64,000 bases of DNA from Roseateles saccharophilus (GTDB lineage Bacteria > Pseudomonadota > Gammaproteobacteria > Burkholderiales > Burkholderiaceae_C): contig NZ_SMBU01000030.1 of the NCBI RefSeq assembly GCF_004342485.1, positions 1-64,000 on the forward strand. Reading direction: 5' to 3'. Numbering within the stretch: position 1 is the stretch's first letter; the number at the start of each line of letters is the position of its first letter. This document shows, one piece after another, positions 18,455 through 25,903 of the stretch. The notes beneath the pieces are model-generated. The model searched no databases, was not told the DNA's origin, and was given only the letters and a program-made list of their open reading frames with translations. A program made the translations under genes and the position numbers.

Positions 18455-18901
18455 CTAGGCTCCGCGCACCAGCAGCACCGGCACGTTGGCGGTGCGTAGG
18501 ATCTGCTCAGCGTCGCTGCCCAGCAGCATGCGCTTCACGCCGCGCCGGCCATGGGTGCCGATGACGATGAGGTCGGCCTTCCAGCCGGTGGCCTCCTCCA
18601 GCACGATCTCGTGGACGCGCTCGGCCATCACCTCGCGCAGGCAGGTGTCGACCTGCACACCGGCCGCCGCGACACGCTGGCGCGCGCGGTCGAGCACGAT
18701 CTGCCCGCCCTCGCGCAGCAACGGCAGGATCTCCGCGGAATAGCCGGCGAAGGCGTCGGCATCGACGACGACGGGCATCGCATCCACGACATTCAGCAGG
18801 CGGATGTGGCCGCCGGTCAGCTTGGCCAGCGAGATGGCTTCGTCCAGGCCCTTCTCGGACGTGACACTGCCGTCGGTGGGAACGAGGATGCGTTGATACA
18901 T
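18455..18901 (-). CDS. Single-domain universal stress protein (UspA family)
   Basis: 148 residues, the usual length of a single Usp domain. It starts MYQRILVPTDGS and carries the ATP-binding signature VIGTHGRRGVKRMLLGSDAE followed by a PVLLVRG ending. The FNR/Dnr-type box at 18971-18984 stands at suitable distance upstream. Three bases separate its stop from the start of the adaptor gene, so the order uspA - adaptor - permease - ATPase may be one transcript. Confidence 0.92.
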   Translation of the reverse strand: MYQRILVPTDGSVTSEKGLDEAISLAKLTGGHIRLLNVVDAMPVVVDADAFAGYSAEILPLLREGGQIVLDRARQRVAAAGVQVDTCLREVMAERVHEIVLEEATGWKADLIVIGTHGRRGVKRMLLGSDAEQILRTANVPVLLVRGA

Positions 18902-18970
18902 GATTCAGCCTTCCTGGAAGTGCCGCGATCGGCACGAGCCCGACCTTAGGCCAACGCCCTCCGCCGCCTC

Positions 18971-18984
18971 TTGATCGCGGTCAA
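18971..18984. promoter_or_regulatory. FNR/Dnr-type box of the uspA-exporter operon
   Basis: TTGATCGCGGTCAA is a near-perfect TTGAT-N4-RTCAA palindrome. On the minus strand TAAGGT (18948-18943) lies at -10 spacing, and the predicted start near 18936 leaves a 35-base leader before ATG 18901. The box lies only 4 bp past the stop of the carbamoyltransferase-like gene. Confidence 0.72.
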
Positions 18985-18988
18985 GCGT

Positions 18989-19456
18989 TCAGGCCATGCT
19001 GACGATCAGCGCGGCCTGCAGGATGCGGCGGCGCTTGTCGGCCGGCGACGCGTCGCCATCGAGCTCGGCGGCGAGCGCCGTGGTCGGATGCGCCGCGGTG
19101 GCCAGGCCGGCGAACACCGGGATGCCGGCGCTGCGCGCGATGCGCTGCACCAGCGCGGCCGGCAGGTGCTGGCACTCGACCGCGTCGTAGAGCCGGCCCA
19201 GCATGCGCGCGGTGTCTTCGACCTGGCGCGCGCTGCTGCGCGCATCCAGGCCGGGCTGGACGAGGGAGACATGGGCCCCGAGCGCCGCGGCCGCCTGCAC
19301 GAACTCGCTGGCGCTCTGGTCATCCTTGCTGGGCGACAGCAGGGCCAGGTTCTTGCCGTTGAGCAGCTGCCGGGCGGCTTCGCCCGCACCGGCCAGGGCA
19401 CGCGCCTGGAGCACCAGGGCTGCGGCGTCCTGGGGGCCGGAGAAGTCGGCGGGCAT
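18989..19456 (-). CDS. Ornithine-carbamoyltransferase-like N-terminal domain protein (half-length)
   Basis: 155 residues from ATG 19456 (MPADFSGPQ); an ATG at 19483 would lie on the predicted transcription start. The segment VEDTARMLGRLYDAVECQ...IPVFAGLATAAHPTTALA aligns by eye with the carbamoyl-phosphate domain of ArgI-type ornithine carbamoyltransferase (DTARVLGRMYD...VPVWNGLTxxxHPTQ). The protein stops where the ornithine-binding domain should begin, and the carbamoyl-phosphate loop STRTR is replaced by SPSKDD. It cannot be a normal enzyme; a binding or regulatory role, or a relic kept by selection, is possible. It has its own FNR/Dnr-type box and is divergent from the CRP/FNR regulator. 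Confidence 0.75.
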   Translation of the reverse strand: MPADFSGPQDAAALVLQARALAGAGEAARQLLNGKNLALLSPSKDDQSASEFVQAAAALGAHVSLVQPGLDARSSARQVEDTARMLGRLYDAVECQHLPAALVQRIARSAGIPVFAGLATAAHPTTALAAELDGDASPADKRRRILQAALIVSMA

Positions 19457-19517
19457 GGCGCCTTGACGGGGTCTGGAGGGCATCGGCGCCAGCGTAGCGA
19501 AGCGATTCGCGCGCTCT

Positions 19518-19531
19518 TTGACGGCCGTCAA
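19518..19531. promoter_or_regulatory. FNR/Dnr-type box between the carbamoyltransferase-like gene and the regulator
   Basis: TTGACGGCCGTCAA is a perfect 14-bp palindrome. On the minus strand TACGCT (19496-19491) is at -10 spacing and the predicted start is near 19483, with an AAGG ribosome site before ATG 19456. It is about 150 bp from the regulator gene on the other strand and may also serve autoregulation. Confidence 0.72.
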
Positions 19532-19680
19532 CCCCCGGGGCCCTTGGCCTGCCTGTTGCCATCCATTCACCGTCGGCTCACGCAGCGTTACGCAGCGCTA
19601 CCGAACGATGCCGCGCATTGCCGCGGCATTGGCGGCCGCTGCCTAGCATCGATGCCATCGACGCAATATCGGACACCGCC

Positions 19681-20439
19681 ATGCAGCTCCAGCCCGCCTG
19701 TACCGCCAGCAACTTCACCGCTGCCCCCCGTCAGGCCGCCCCCGAGGCCGGCGCCTGCGGGCAGCGCATCGCCGACGCGTTGAAGCTGATCGCGACGCTG
19801 CTGGAACCCCAGCGCCGCGTGGTGCACGCGGGCGACGTGATCTACCGGGCCGGCGAGCCCTTCAGCAGGCTGCATATCCTGAACTCGGGCCTGTTCAAGC
19901 TGCTCAGCCTGTCGGCCGACGGCCGCGAGCAGGTCGTCGGGCTGCGCCTGCGCGGCGACTGGCTGGGCTTCAGCGCCATCGCCGGCGGCGTCTATGCCTG
20001 CGACGCCATCGCGATGGACACGGGCGAGGTCTGGACCGTGCCCTACGACGCGCTGCTGCGGGCCTGCAGCCGGCACCCCGAGCTGACGGCGATCGTCCAC
20101 GAGGCCATGAGCCACGAGATCGTGCGCGACCGCGACTCGCTGATCGCCCTGTGCACGCTGCCCGCCGATGCGCGGGTGGTGGCCTTCCTGCAGTTCTGGG
20201 CCGACTCGCTGGCCCGACGCGGCCTGCGGACCGACCAGATCAGCCTGCGCCTGACCCGCGCCGAGATCGGCAACTACCTGGGCCTGACGCTGGAGACCGT
20301 GAGCCGCGTGCTGTCCAAGCTGGCACGCGCCCGCCTCATCGCCTTCAACGAGAAGAACCGCCGCGACATCTGCATTCCCGACTTCCATGCCCTCGGCGCC
20401 TTCGTCCAGAGGCGCGAGGCCGGCGTGGGCCTGCACTGA
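19681..20439 (+). CDS. CRP/FNR-family transcription regulator lacking FNR cluster cysteines
   Basis: 252 residues from ATG 19681. The cyclic-nucleotide-type beta roll is seen in VVHAGDVIYRAGEPFSRLHIL and GDWLGFSAI, and the winged HTH in ISLRLTRAEIGNYLGLTLE. The recognition helix has ETVSRVL, the E-xx-SR pattern of FNR/Dnr/FixK proteins that read TTGAT half-sites. The N-terminal C-x2-C-x5-C cluster motif of oxygen-sensing FNR is absent (only isolated Cys at about 7 and 22), and the position of FNR Cys122 is Trp. So it is more likely a Dnr/Nnr- or FixK-like regulator. It is the natural candidate to bind the five boxes between 6800 and 19531. Confidence 0.88.
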   Translation: MQLQPACTASNFTAAPRQAAPEAGACGQRIADALKLIATLLEPQRRVVHAGDVIYRAGEPFSRLHILNSGLFKLLSLSADGREQVVGLRLRGDWLGFSAIAGGVYACDAIAMDTGEVWTVPYDALLRACSRHPELTAIVHEAMSHEIVRDRDSLIALCTLPADARVVAFLQFWADSLARRGLRTDQISLRLTRAEIGNYLGLTLETVSRVLSKLARARLIAFNEKNRRDICIPDFHALGAFVQRREAGVGLH

Positions 20440-20457
20440 AGACGCAGCGGCCTGGCG

Positions 20458-22554
20458 TCAGCTCCCGGCCGACAACGCGCGCGAGATGGCCTGTGCCAGT
20501 TCGCCGCGCGAATACGGCTTCTGCAGCAGCTCCCAGCCGGGCGGTGAATCGCGGTCGGCGTCGAGCAGCTCGGCCGAGAAGCCGGACATCAGCAGGATGG
20601 GCAGGCCGGGCAGGCGCGCCTGGGCCAGGCGGGCCAGCTCGGTGCCACGCATGCCGGAGCCCAGCGCGATGTCCGTCAGCAGCAGCTGGAAGCCGGCGCC
20701 GGGTACCAGCAGCAGCAGCGCCTGCTCGCCGCTGGCGCAGCTCGTGACCTCGCAACCCAGCATGCCCAGGAAATGCCAGGCAACCGAGCGCACCTCGGTG
20801 TCGTCCTCGACCATCAGCACCTTCAGGCCGGGCGGGATCGGGCCGGCGCTCCCGGCCGGCCCGCCGGCCGCGCCCTCGGGCAGCAGCGGCCGGGGCAGGT
20901 AGAGCGAGATCGTCGTGCCCGCGCCGGGCGCCGAGTCGATGGCCACGGCGCCGCGCGACTGCTTGACGAAGCCGTAGACGGTGCTGAGCCCCAGCCCCGT
21001 GCCACGCCCGGCCTGCTTGGTCGTGAAGAAGGGCTCGAAGGCCCGCTCCCTGACCTCCTCGGGCATGCCGGCACCGGTGTCGTAGATGGCGATGCGAAGG
21101 AAGCCGTCGTCCGCGGCGCCAGGGTCGTCGATCTCGCGCCTCACGTCCGCCGGCAGCGCGCTGGCGGGGCTCACGGCAAAGCGCAGCGCGCCGCCGTCGG
21201 GCATCGCGTCGCGCGCGTTGATGGCGATGTTCAGCAGCGCCGCCTCGAGCTGGCCGGGGTCGGCCTGCACCGTGCTGGCGGCGGGGTCGGCAAGGTCGAC
21301 GCTGATCTCGATGCGCTGGTCCAGCGTGCGGCGCAGCATGTCGGCCAGCGAATCCAGCATCGCGCCCACGTCGACCGTGCTCGGCTGCAGCACCTGGCGC
21401 CGCGAGAAGGCCAGCAGCTTGCCGGTCAGCTCGGCACCACGCCGGGCCGCACGCGTGGCGGCGCCGACGAGCTGCTGGCCGAACTTGTCCCGGGCCAGCG
21501 CCGGCAGTTCCTCGAGCACCTGCAGATTGCCCTGGATGACGGTCAACAGGTTGTTGAAGTCATGCGCGATGCCCCCCGTGAGCTGCCCGACGCTCTCCAG
21601 GCGCTGCGCATGGCTGAGGGCCTCCTCGCTCTGGGCCCGCTGCAGGCAGGTGGCCAGCAGGCTGGCGAGCGATTCGAGGAAGAGCGTGTCGTCGCTGCCG
21701 AAACGGCCGGCGCTGCGCGACTGCACGGACAGCACGCCGATGATGCGGCCCCGATCGGACAGCGGCACGGCCAGCAGGCTCGCCACGCCGGCTTCGACAT
21801 AGGCCTGCGGCAACTCGAAGCGAGCTTCCTGCGCCAGGTCGGCGACGACGACGGGGCCGCCCTGGGACAGCACATAGCCCGCCGCCGTGTCGGGCCGGTT
21901 GTCCATGCCGGAACCGACCGGCGCACCGGCCATCTCGCCACAGCAGCCGACGACGCGGAACGCCAGCCGGTCAGGGTCCAGCAGCAGCACGCTCGCGAAC
22001 TCCACCTCCAGGGCATCGGCTGCGACGGCCAGCGCCTGCATCAGCAATTGCTGCGGATCGCGCTCGTCCACGGCGCTGCGGCCGAGCTGCGCGAGGAGCT
22101 CGCTGTGGCGGGCACGCTGCAGCGCCTGCTTCACGCGCGGGTAGGCGCCGATGCCCCGGATGGCCGCCACGACGAAGGGCAGACCGTGGCTTTGCAGCGG
22201 GCTCAGCGCGATCTCGACCATGACCTCGCTGCCGTCGCGGCGCTTGGCCACCAGCTCCATCTGCGTGCCCATGGGCCGCGGCCTCGGCGCCTGGCCATAG
22301 GCCTGGCGGTAGGCCGCATGGCGCGGGCGGATGCTGTCCGGCACGAGTTCGTCCACGCCCAGGCCGATGAGCTCCTGCGCCGGATAGCCCAGCAGCGCGG
22401 CCGCCGCGGGATTGGCCAGCACGATCAGGCCCGCGGCGTCCACGAGCAGCAGGGCGTCCGGGTAGGCCGAAAACAGCGAGCGGTAGACCGTCAGGTCGTC
22501 CACGGCCTGCGCCGGCCCGGCCGCGGAGGGGGCAGGCGGCAGCAGTTCCATCAA
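20458..22554 (-). CDS. Hybrid sensor histidine kinase (PAS-GAF-HisKA-HATPase-REC)
   Basis: 698 residues, no membrane segments, so cytoplasmic. PAS domain at about 20-140 (FSAYPDALLLVDAAGLIVLA), GAF domain at about 155-310 (VASLLAVPLSDRGRIIGVLS), phospho-acceptor His in GGIAHDFNN near 330, ATPase boxes NIAINARDAMPDGG, YDTGAGMP and GRGTGLGLSTVYG, then a C-terminal receiver domain with MVEDD and acceptor Asp in LLLTDIALG. The HDFNN form marks the NtrB/HWE-like hybrid kinases. The start overlaps the stop of the OmpR-type regulator gene (ATGA). Signal unknown; a redox or small-ligand cue is plausible for PAS/GAF. Confidence 0.92.
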   Translation of the reverse strand: MMELLPPAPSAAGPAQAVDDLTVYRSLFSAYPDALLLVDAAGLIVLANPAAAALLGYPAQELIGLGVDELVPDSIRPRHAAYRQAYGQAPRPRPMGTQMELVAKRRDGSEVMVEIALSPLQSHGLPFVVAAIRGIGAYPRVKQALQRARHSELLAQLGRSAVDERDPQQLLMQALAVAADALEVEFASVLLLDPDRLAFRVVGCCGEMAGAPVGSGMDNRPDTAAGYVLSQGGPVVVADLAQEARFELPQAYVEAGVASLLAVPLSDRGRIIGVLSVQSRSAGRFGSDDTLFLESLASLLATCLQRAQSEEALSHAQRLESVGQLTGGIAHDFNNLLTVIQGNLQVLEELPALARDKFGQQLVGAATRAARRGAELTGKLLAFSRRQVLQPSTVDVGAMLDSLADMLRRTLDQRIEISVDLADPAASTVQADPGQLEAALLNIAINARDAMPDGGALRFAVSPASALPADVRREIDDPGAADDGFLRIAIYDTGAGMPEEVRERAFEPFFTTKQAGRGTGLGLSTVYGFVKQSRGAVAIDSAPGAGTTISLYLPRPLLPEGAAGGPAGSAGPIPPGLKVLMVEDDTEVRSVAWHFLGMLGCEVTSCASGEQALLLLVPGAGFQLLLTDIALGSGMRGTELARLAQARLPGLPILLMSGFSAELLDADRDSPPGWELLQKPYSRGELAQAISRALSAGS

Positions 22555-23294
22555 TGAACGGAAGCGACCGGCGGAATGAAGATGTAGCCGGCGCCGCGAA
22601 CCGACTTGATGATCTGCGGGTTGTCCGCGTCGGGCTCAAGCTTCCTGCGCAGGCGGCCGATCTGGACGTCGATGGTGCGGTCGAAGGGAGCCGCCTCGCG
22701 GCCACGCGTCTGCTCGAGCAGGAAATCGCGCGACAGCACGCGGCCCGGATGCTGCACCAGGGCCGCGAGCAGTTCGAACTCGCCCGTGGTCAGCCTCACT
22801 TCCGCGCCGCCCGGCGCATCCAGGCGGCGCGCGGCGAGATCCAGGCGCCAACCCAGGAAAGCCATGCAGCGGCGCGCCTCGGCAGCGCTCGCGGCAGGCA
22901 CCGCGGCGGGTGACGTGACCGGCGCCTGCGGCATCCGCCGCAGCACGGCCTTGATGCGCGCCACCAGCTCGCGCAGGTCGAAGGGCTTGGTGACGTAGTC
23001 GTCGGCCCCCACCTCCAGGCCCACGACCTTGTCGACCGCGTCGCCCCGCCCCGTGATGATGACCAGCCCGCATCGCCAGTGCTCGCGCAGCTGGCGTGCG
23101 ATGGCGAAGCCGTCCTCGCCCGGCAGGCCCAGGTCCAGCAGCACGAGGTCGGGCGGGTCGCTCGGCATCAGCGCCATCAGCGCGTGGCCGGAGTGCAGCT
23201 GCGTGGCGCGAAAGCCATGCTCCCCGAGGTAGTGGGCCAGCAACTCGGTGATGGCCGACTCGTCGTCGACTACGGCAATATGCTGATGCGTCAC
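22551..23294 (-). CDS. OmpR-family response regulator
   Basis: 247 residues from GTG 23294 (VTHQHIAVVDDESAITELL); there is no convincing start further upstream. Receiver domain with acidic pocket DDE, acceptor Asp in LVLLDLGLPGEDG and the Lys in DYVTKPFD; the C-terminal winged helix includes LTTGEFELLAAL and DRTIDVQIGRLRRKLE. It forms an operon with the hybrid kinase through a 4-bp overlap. The linker between domains (about 30 residues rich in Ala and Pro) is longer than usual. Target genes unknown. Confidence 0.92.
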   Translation of the reverse strand: MTHQHIAVVDDESAITELLAHYLGEHGFRATQLHSGHALMALMPSDPPDLVLLDLGLPGEDGFAIARQLREHWRCGLVIITGRGDAVDKVVGLEVGADDYVTKPFDLRELVARIKAVLRRMPQAPVTSPAAVPAASAAEARRCMAFLGWRLDLAARRLDAPGGAEVRLTTGEFELLAALVQHPGRVLSRDFLLEQTRGREAAPFDRTIDVQIGRLRRKLEPDADNPQIIKSVRGAGYIFIPPVASVH

Positions 23295-23582
23295 GGTGTC
23301 GCGCAGCTGCAGCGTTATGGTGCTGGCGATTCTTGCATCGATTGGGGTCCGGCGCTCAAGGGCATCCGGCGGCACACGCGAAGAAGTGCAGCGGAAAAAA
23401 CAAAACCCGCGCATGGCGGTTTTCGTGATGTTGAGCCAAATCGTTGATTCAGCTCGAAATTTTGGTGCCTGTTGCGCTGACCGTCTCTATGAAAAGTGAG
23501 GCTTTTCGCTACAAGTTACCCGCAAGCGCGATGGCTTTTAGCCGAAACCAGGTTCGATTCCTAGGCCGCCGTTCCGGCGGGC

Positions 23583-23771
23583 CTAGCTGCCTTCTCCCTG
23601 CTCATCTAGCCCAACGAACTTCGCTGGGTTCACCAAGTCATGCAGTGGCACTCCGATGGCGCGGGACAGGGCGTCTGCATTGTCCATCGAGATGTTGATG
23701 GTGCCACGCTCCACGCGGCTCAAATAGCCTCGGGGCACCCCGGCGTCGAGGGCGAGGCTCTCTTGGGTCAG
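23583..23771 (-). pseudogene. C-terminal fragment of an XRE-family HTH regulator
   Basis: A frame of 62 codons reads LTQESLALDAGVPRGYLSRVERG...LSRAIGVPLHDLVNP, the turn, recognition helix and final helices of an XRE/HipB-like DNA-binding domain. The first helix and start codon are missing: a TGA at 23774-23772 directly precedes the Leu of LTQES. The frame ends at TAG 23585-23583. It abuts the truncated GNAT frame, in the same frame but across that stop, so two broken genes meet here. The 290 bases between this fragment and the response regulator start (23295-23582) hold no gene that I can support. Confidence 0.7.
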
Positions 23772-24188
23772 TCAGTGTACGAACGCTGGCGCAGAAAGGT
23801 CAAACGATGCGCTACGCGTGTAGGCAACAAGGTGCCTACATCTTGCCCAGCCGCTGCGATCGCCTTGCCCTTGCAAATGGGAGGCCACAGCGAGTCGGCC
23901 CAACTTGACCGCGGGATACGCACTCAGCGGCACGTCGAGGCCGAGTTCCATTTGCTCTGATGACATCAACGGCAACGCATCGTTGGCAAGCGTGAAGTAC
24001 GCGACAACGCCGGCAACGTCTCGATGAAAAACCACCGTGGTGAGGCCGATGCGCTTCCTGTGCCAATCGACGGCCTGGTTCGTCAGGAACTCGTCAAGGT
24101 GGGCCCTGCCGCATTGGAACGCAGCAAGCGGCGCGTGCGCAACGTCAGCAACCGGCAATAAGCCGTAGTCATCCGCTGCGAGCGGCAT
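23772..24188 (-). pseudogene. Truncated GNAT acetyltransferase (TacT-like toxin fragment)
   Basis: 138 codons. The N-terminal part has the pattern of toxin-type GNAT proteins (FQCGRAHLDEFLTNQAVDWHRKR, VVAYFTLANDALPL, VKLGRLAVASHLQGQG). The similarity breaks immediately after the acetyl-CoA loop QGQG; the remaining 28 codons look like random read-through. Intact relatives are about 160-180 residues long and have another 60 or so residues of fold. The start ATG overlaps the stop of the upstream small gene at 24188, the usual antitoxin-toxin coupling. Probably inactive. Confidence 0.7.
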
Positions 24189-24415
24189 CAGACAACGATT
24201 CGGTACTGCTGCAGGAAATCCGCGGCCTTCGCGGCGCGCACGCTCTCTACAAGCTGGCTAGCTTTGAGACGCGTTTCTTCAGTGGGCTCCGTGGCCCGCA
24301 ATTGAGCCAAGAACTGCGCGCGTGCAGCCTTCCTTGCGACAACGCGCTTCACCGCAACCTTTTGCAGGCGCTGCTTCGCAAGCTGGAGCGTTGGAGAAAG
24401 AGCCTTCTTGGACAT
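24188..24415 (-). CDS. Small basic protein, probable partner (antitoxin-like) of the GNAT gene
   Basis: 75 residues, rich in Lys/Arg/Ala at the start (QRLQKVAVKRVVARKAARAQ) and helical throughout. No match to the usual DUF1778 antitoxin pattern that I can see. It is placed just before a GNAT toxin-like gene, with the start and stop codons overlapping by a base or so, and has a perfect 21-bp palindrome (24423-24443) immediately upstream of its ATG. Size, order and palindrome fit an autoregulated antitoxin. Since the GNAT partner is broken, it may now be a solitary antitoxin. Function is inference from arrangement. Confidence 0.6.
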   Translation of the reverse strand: MSKKALSPTLQLAKQRLQKVAVKRVVARKAARAQFLAQLRATEPTEETRLKASQLVESVRAAKAADFLQQYRIVV

Positions 24416-24422
24416 TCCAGAA

Positions 24423-24443
24423 GTTCTAGCAAACTGCTAGAAC
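24423..24443. promoter_or_regulatory. Perfect 21-bp palindromic operator
   Basis: GTTCTAGCA-AAC-TGCTAGAAC: two perfect 9-bp arms with a 3-base spacer, ending 7 bp before the start codon of the antitoxin-like gene. A dimeric DNA-binding protein bound here would cover the promoter and ribosome-binding region. Confidence 0.65.
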
Positions 24444-24500
24444 ACGACAAGGCCGACTATGCAGCAGGCCCGCTAAGCCACAAGAAAACGCACCGCACGC

Positions 24501-24567
24501 GGTGACCAGCGACTGCTACGCTCGGTCACGAGGATCTTTTCAGCGAGCGTAGCAGTCGCTGGTCACC
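24501..24567. repeat. 24-bp perfect inverted repeat with 19-base loop
   Basis: Arms at 24501-24524 (begins GGTGACCAGCGA) and 24544-24567 are exact reverse complements; the loop is 24525-24543. It is far stronger than a normal terminator and has no T-run after either arm. It lies in non-coding DNA between the antitoxin-like gene and the tRNA-Lys terminator. It could be a protein-binding site, a hairpin end of a mobile element, or a REP/BIME-type repeat. The rest of the 24444-24652 gap shows no gene. Confidence 0.75.
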
Positions 24568-24652
24568 ACCTGGCATGAAAGCCAACAGCGCGCAGAGGGA
24601 CTTTGCGAATGCCACTCCGCACATACACCAGCGCCTACAGACGCGCGGCAAT

Positions 24653-24689
24653 GAAAAAAGCACTTAGCCGCTCACGCCGCTAAGTGCTT
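24653..24689 (-). terminator. Rho-independent terminator of the tRNA-Lys unit
   Basis: On the minus strand a stem with 10-bp arms AGCACTTAGC/GCTAAGTGCT (24688-24679 with 24668-24659) and a short GC-rich loop is followed by six or more T residues (24658-24653). It begins about 20 bp beyond the 3' end of tRNA-Lys(CTT). Confidence 0.85.
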
Positions 24690-24707
24690 GATTCAAAACG
24701 AAAATTT

Positions 24708-24783
24708 TGGTGGGCCCTGAAGGATTCGAACCTTCGACCAACGGATTAAGAGTCCGCTGCTCTACCAACTGAGCTAAGAGCCC
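24708..24783 (-). tRNA. tRNA-Lys (anticodon CTT)
   Basis: Cloverleaf on the minus strand: acceptor GGGCTCT pairs with AGGGCCC (one G-T pair), D-arm AGCTCAGTTGGTAGAGC, anticodon loop ACTCTTAAT with anticodon CTT, T-loop GGTTCGAATCC, and encoded CCA (24710-24708). A -10-like TATAAT lies at 24824-24819 upstream. Confidence 0.97.
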
Positions 24784-24856
24784 TGATTCAGTTCGGCGTG
24801 CGCCTCGCTGAGCCAATGATTATAGCGTGATTCTTTCGAATCTCCGCCAGAAAGTC

Positions 24857-24932
24857 TGGTGGGATGTGCAGGATTCGAACCTGCGACCAACGGATTAAAA
24901 GTCCGCTGCTCTACCGACTGAGCTAACATCCC
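24857..24932 (-). tRNA. tRNA-Lys (anticodon TTT)
   Basis: Cloverleaf on the minus strand: acceptor GGGATGT pairs with ACATCCC, D-arm AGCTCAGTCGGTAGAGC, anticodon loop ACTTTTAAT with anticodon TTT, T-loop GGTTCGAATCC, encoded CCA (24859-24857). First of the two lysine tRNAs in transcription order; the pair reads AAA and AAG codons. Confidence 0.97.
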
Positions 24933-24951
24933 GCGTCAAGCAGAGCCTGCC

Positions 24952-24981
24952 ATTATAGGCAAGTTTTCGACGGCCCTGCAA
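24952..24981 (-). promoter_or_regulatory. Sigma-70 promoter of the tRNA-Lys pair
   Basis: On the minus strand TTGCAG (24981-24976), an 18-bp spacer and a consensus TATAAT (24957-24952) stand about 20 bp ahead of the tRNA-Lys(TTT) 5' end. The -35 overlaps the space just after the tcdA stop. Confidence 0.75.
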
Positions 24982-24987
24982 GAATTT

Positions 24988-25794
24988 TCATTGAATTGTG
25001 GCTCGACCCGGCTTGCGGGCCAGATACAGACGTTGCAGCTCGGCCGCGGCGCACAGGCCGAAGGTCGCCGTGACGGCGACGCTGGAGCCATAGCCATGGC
25101 AGTTCAGGCTGCCGTCGCCACTCGCGGCGACTTCGCAGGCCTCGCCCTCCCCTTGCTGCGGCAACTGCACGGGCTCGCGCGAGTAGACGCAGGCGATATC
25201 CATGCGACCGGAGCGCGGCGCGCCGTGATGTTTGCGCAGGCGCTGGCGCAGTGAAGCCAGCAGCGGGTCGTGCGTCGTGCCGGCCAGGTCGTCGATCTGC
25301 ACGCGGTGCGGCTCACGCTTGCCGCCAGCCGCGCCGACGGTGACGAAGGGCAGTTGCCGCTCACGCGCCCAGGCGGCGAGCGTGGCTTTGGCGCGGACCT
25401 GATCGCAGCAATCGATCAGGCCGTCGAACTCGGCGGCGCCGATCAGTGCGGGCCAGTTGCCGGGCTCGACGAACTCCTCGATGACACGCACCGCGCAGCC
25501 GGGATGAATGTCGGCGATGCGCAGGCGCAGCGCCTCGGCCTTGGCCATGCCGACGGTGGAGCCCAGGGCCTGGATCTGGCGGTTGATGTTGGATTCGGCG
25601 ACCTGGTCGAGATCGATCAGCGTCAACGCCGCCACGCCGCTGCGCGCCAGCGCCTCGACGGCCCAGGAGCCGACGCCGCCCAGGCCCACGACCGCAAAGC
25701 GCGCGGCACGCAGGTGCTGGTAGGCGGCATCGCCATGCAGACGGCGCAGCCCACCGAAACGGCGCTCCAGATCAGCCTCGTTGACATCGATCAT
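24988..25794 (-). CDS. tcdA: tRNA threonylcarbamoyladenosine dehydratase
   Basis: 268 residues of the ThiF/MoeB/E1-like family. ATP-binding motif VVGLGGVGSWAVEALARSG near residue 35, then the typical LIDLDQVAESNINRQIQAL, and DCCDQVRAK for the conserved Asp/Arg region. TcdA (CsdL, YgdL) converts t6A37 of tRNA into its cyclic form with ATP. Cys residues near the C-terminus are kept. It lies next to tRNA-Lys genes, whose products carry t6A; this may be coincidence. Confidence 0.9.
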   Translation of the reverse strand: MIDVNEADLERRFGGLRRLHGDAAYQHLRAARFAVVGLGGVGSWAVEALARSGVAALTLIDLDQVAESNINRQIQALGSTVGMAKAEALRLRIADIHPGCAVRVIEEFVEPGNWPALIGAAEFDGLIDCCDQVRAKATLAAWARERQLPFVTVGAAGGKREPHRVQIDDLAGTTHDPLLASLRQRLRKHHGAPRSGRMDIACVYSREPVQLPQQGEGEACEVAASGDGSLNCHGYGSSVAVTATFGLCAAAELQRLYLARKPGRATIQ

Positions 25795-25903
25795 GCGTTA
25801 AGCCCCCGAGCCCGACTTACGCGGCAACTGCCGCGGAACCGGCTTGGCCGGGCCGCTGGCAGCGGCCCCTTGAGGGGGCCGGCGCAGCCGATAGGGAATG
25901 GGC

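Noticed and set aside
23440-23465. FNR-like box TTGATTCAGCTCGA near the response regulator promoter
   Set aside because: The right half is CTCGA, not RTCAA, and it is too far from GTG 23294 to fit the spacing of the other boxes.
23530-23585. tRNA-like T-arm GGTTCGATTCC at 23550 near a GC hairpin, as a possible tRNA remnant or attachment site
   Set aside because: No acceptor or anticodon partner and no match to the tRNA-Lys 3' ends; too little to support a tRNA or att site.
25850-25890. GC hairpins between tcdA and cpoB as a true Rho-independent terminator
   Set aside because: Stems are strong, but no T-run follows on either strand; mentioned under cpoB only.
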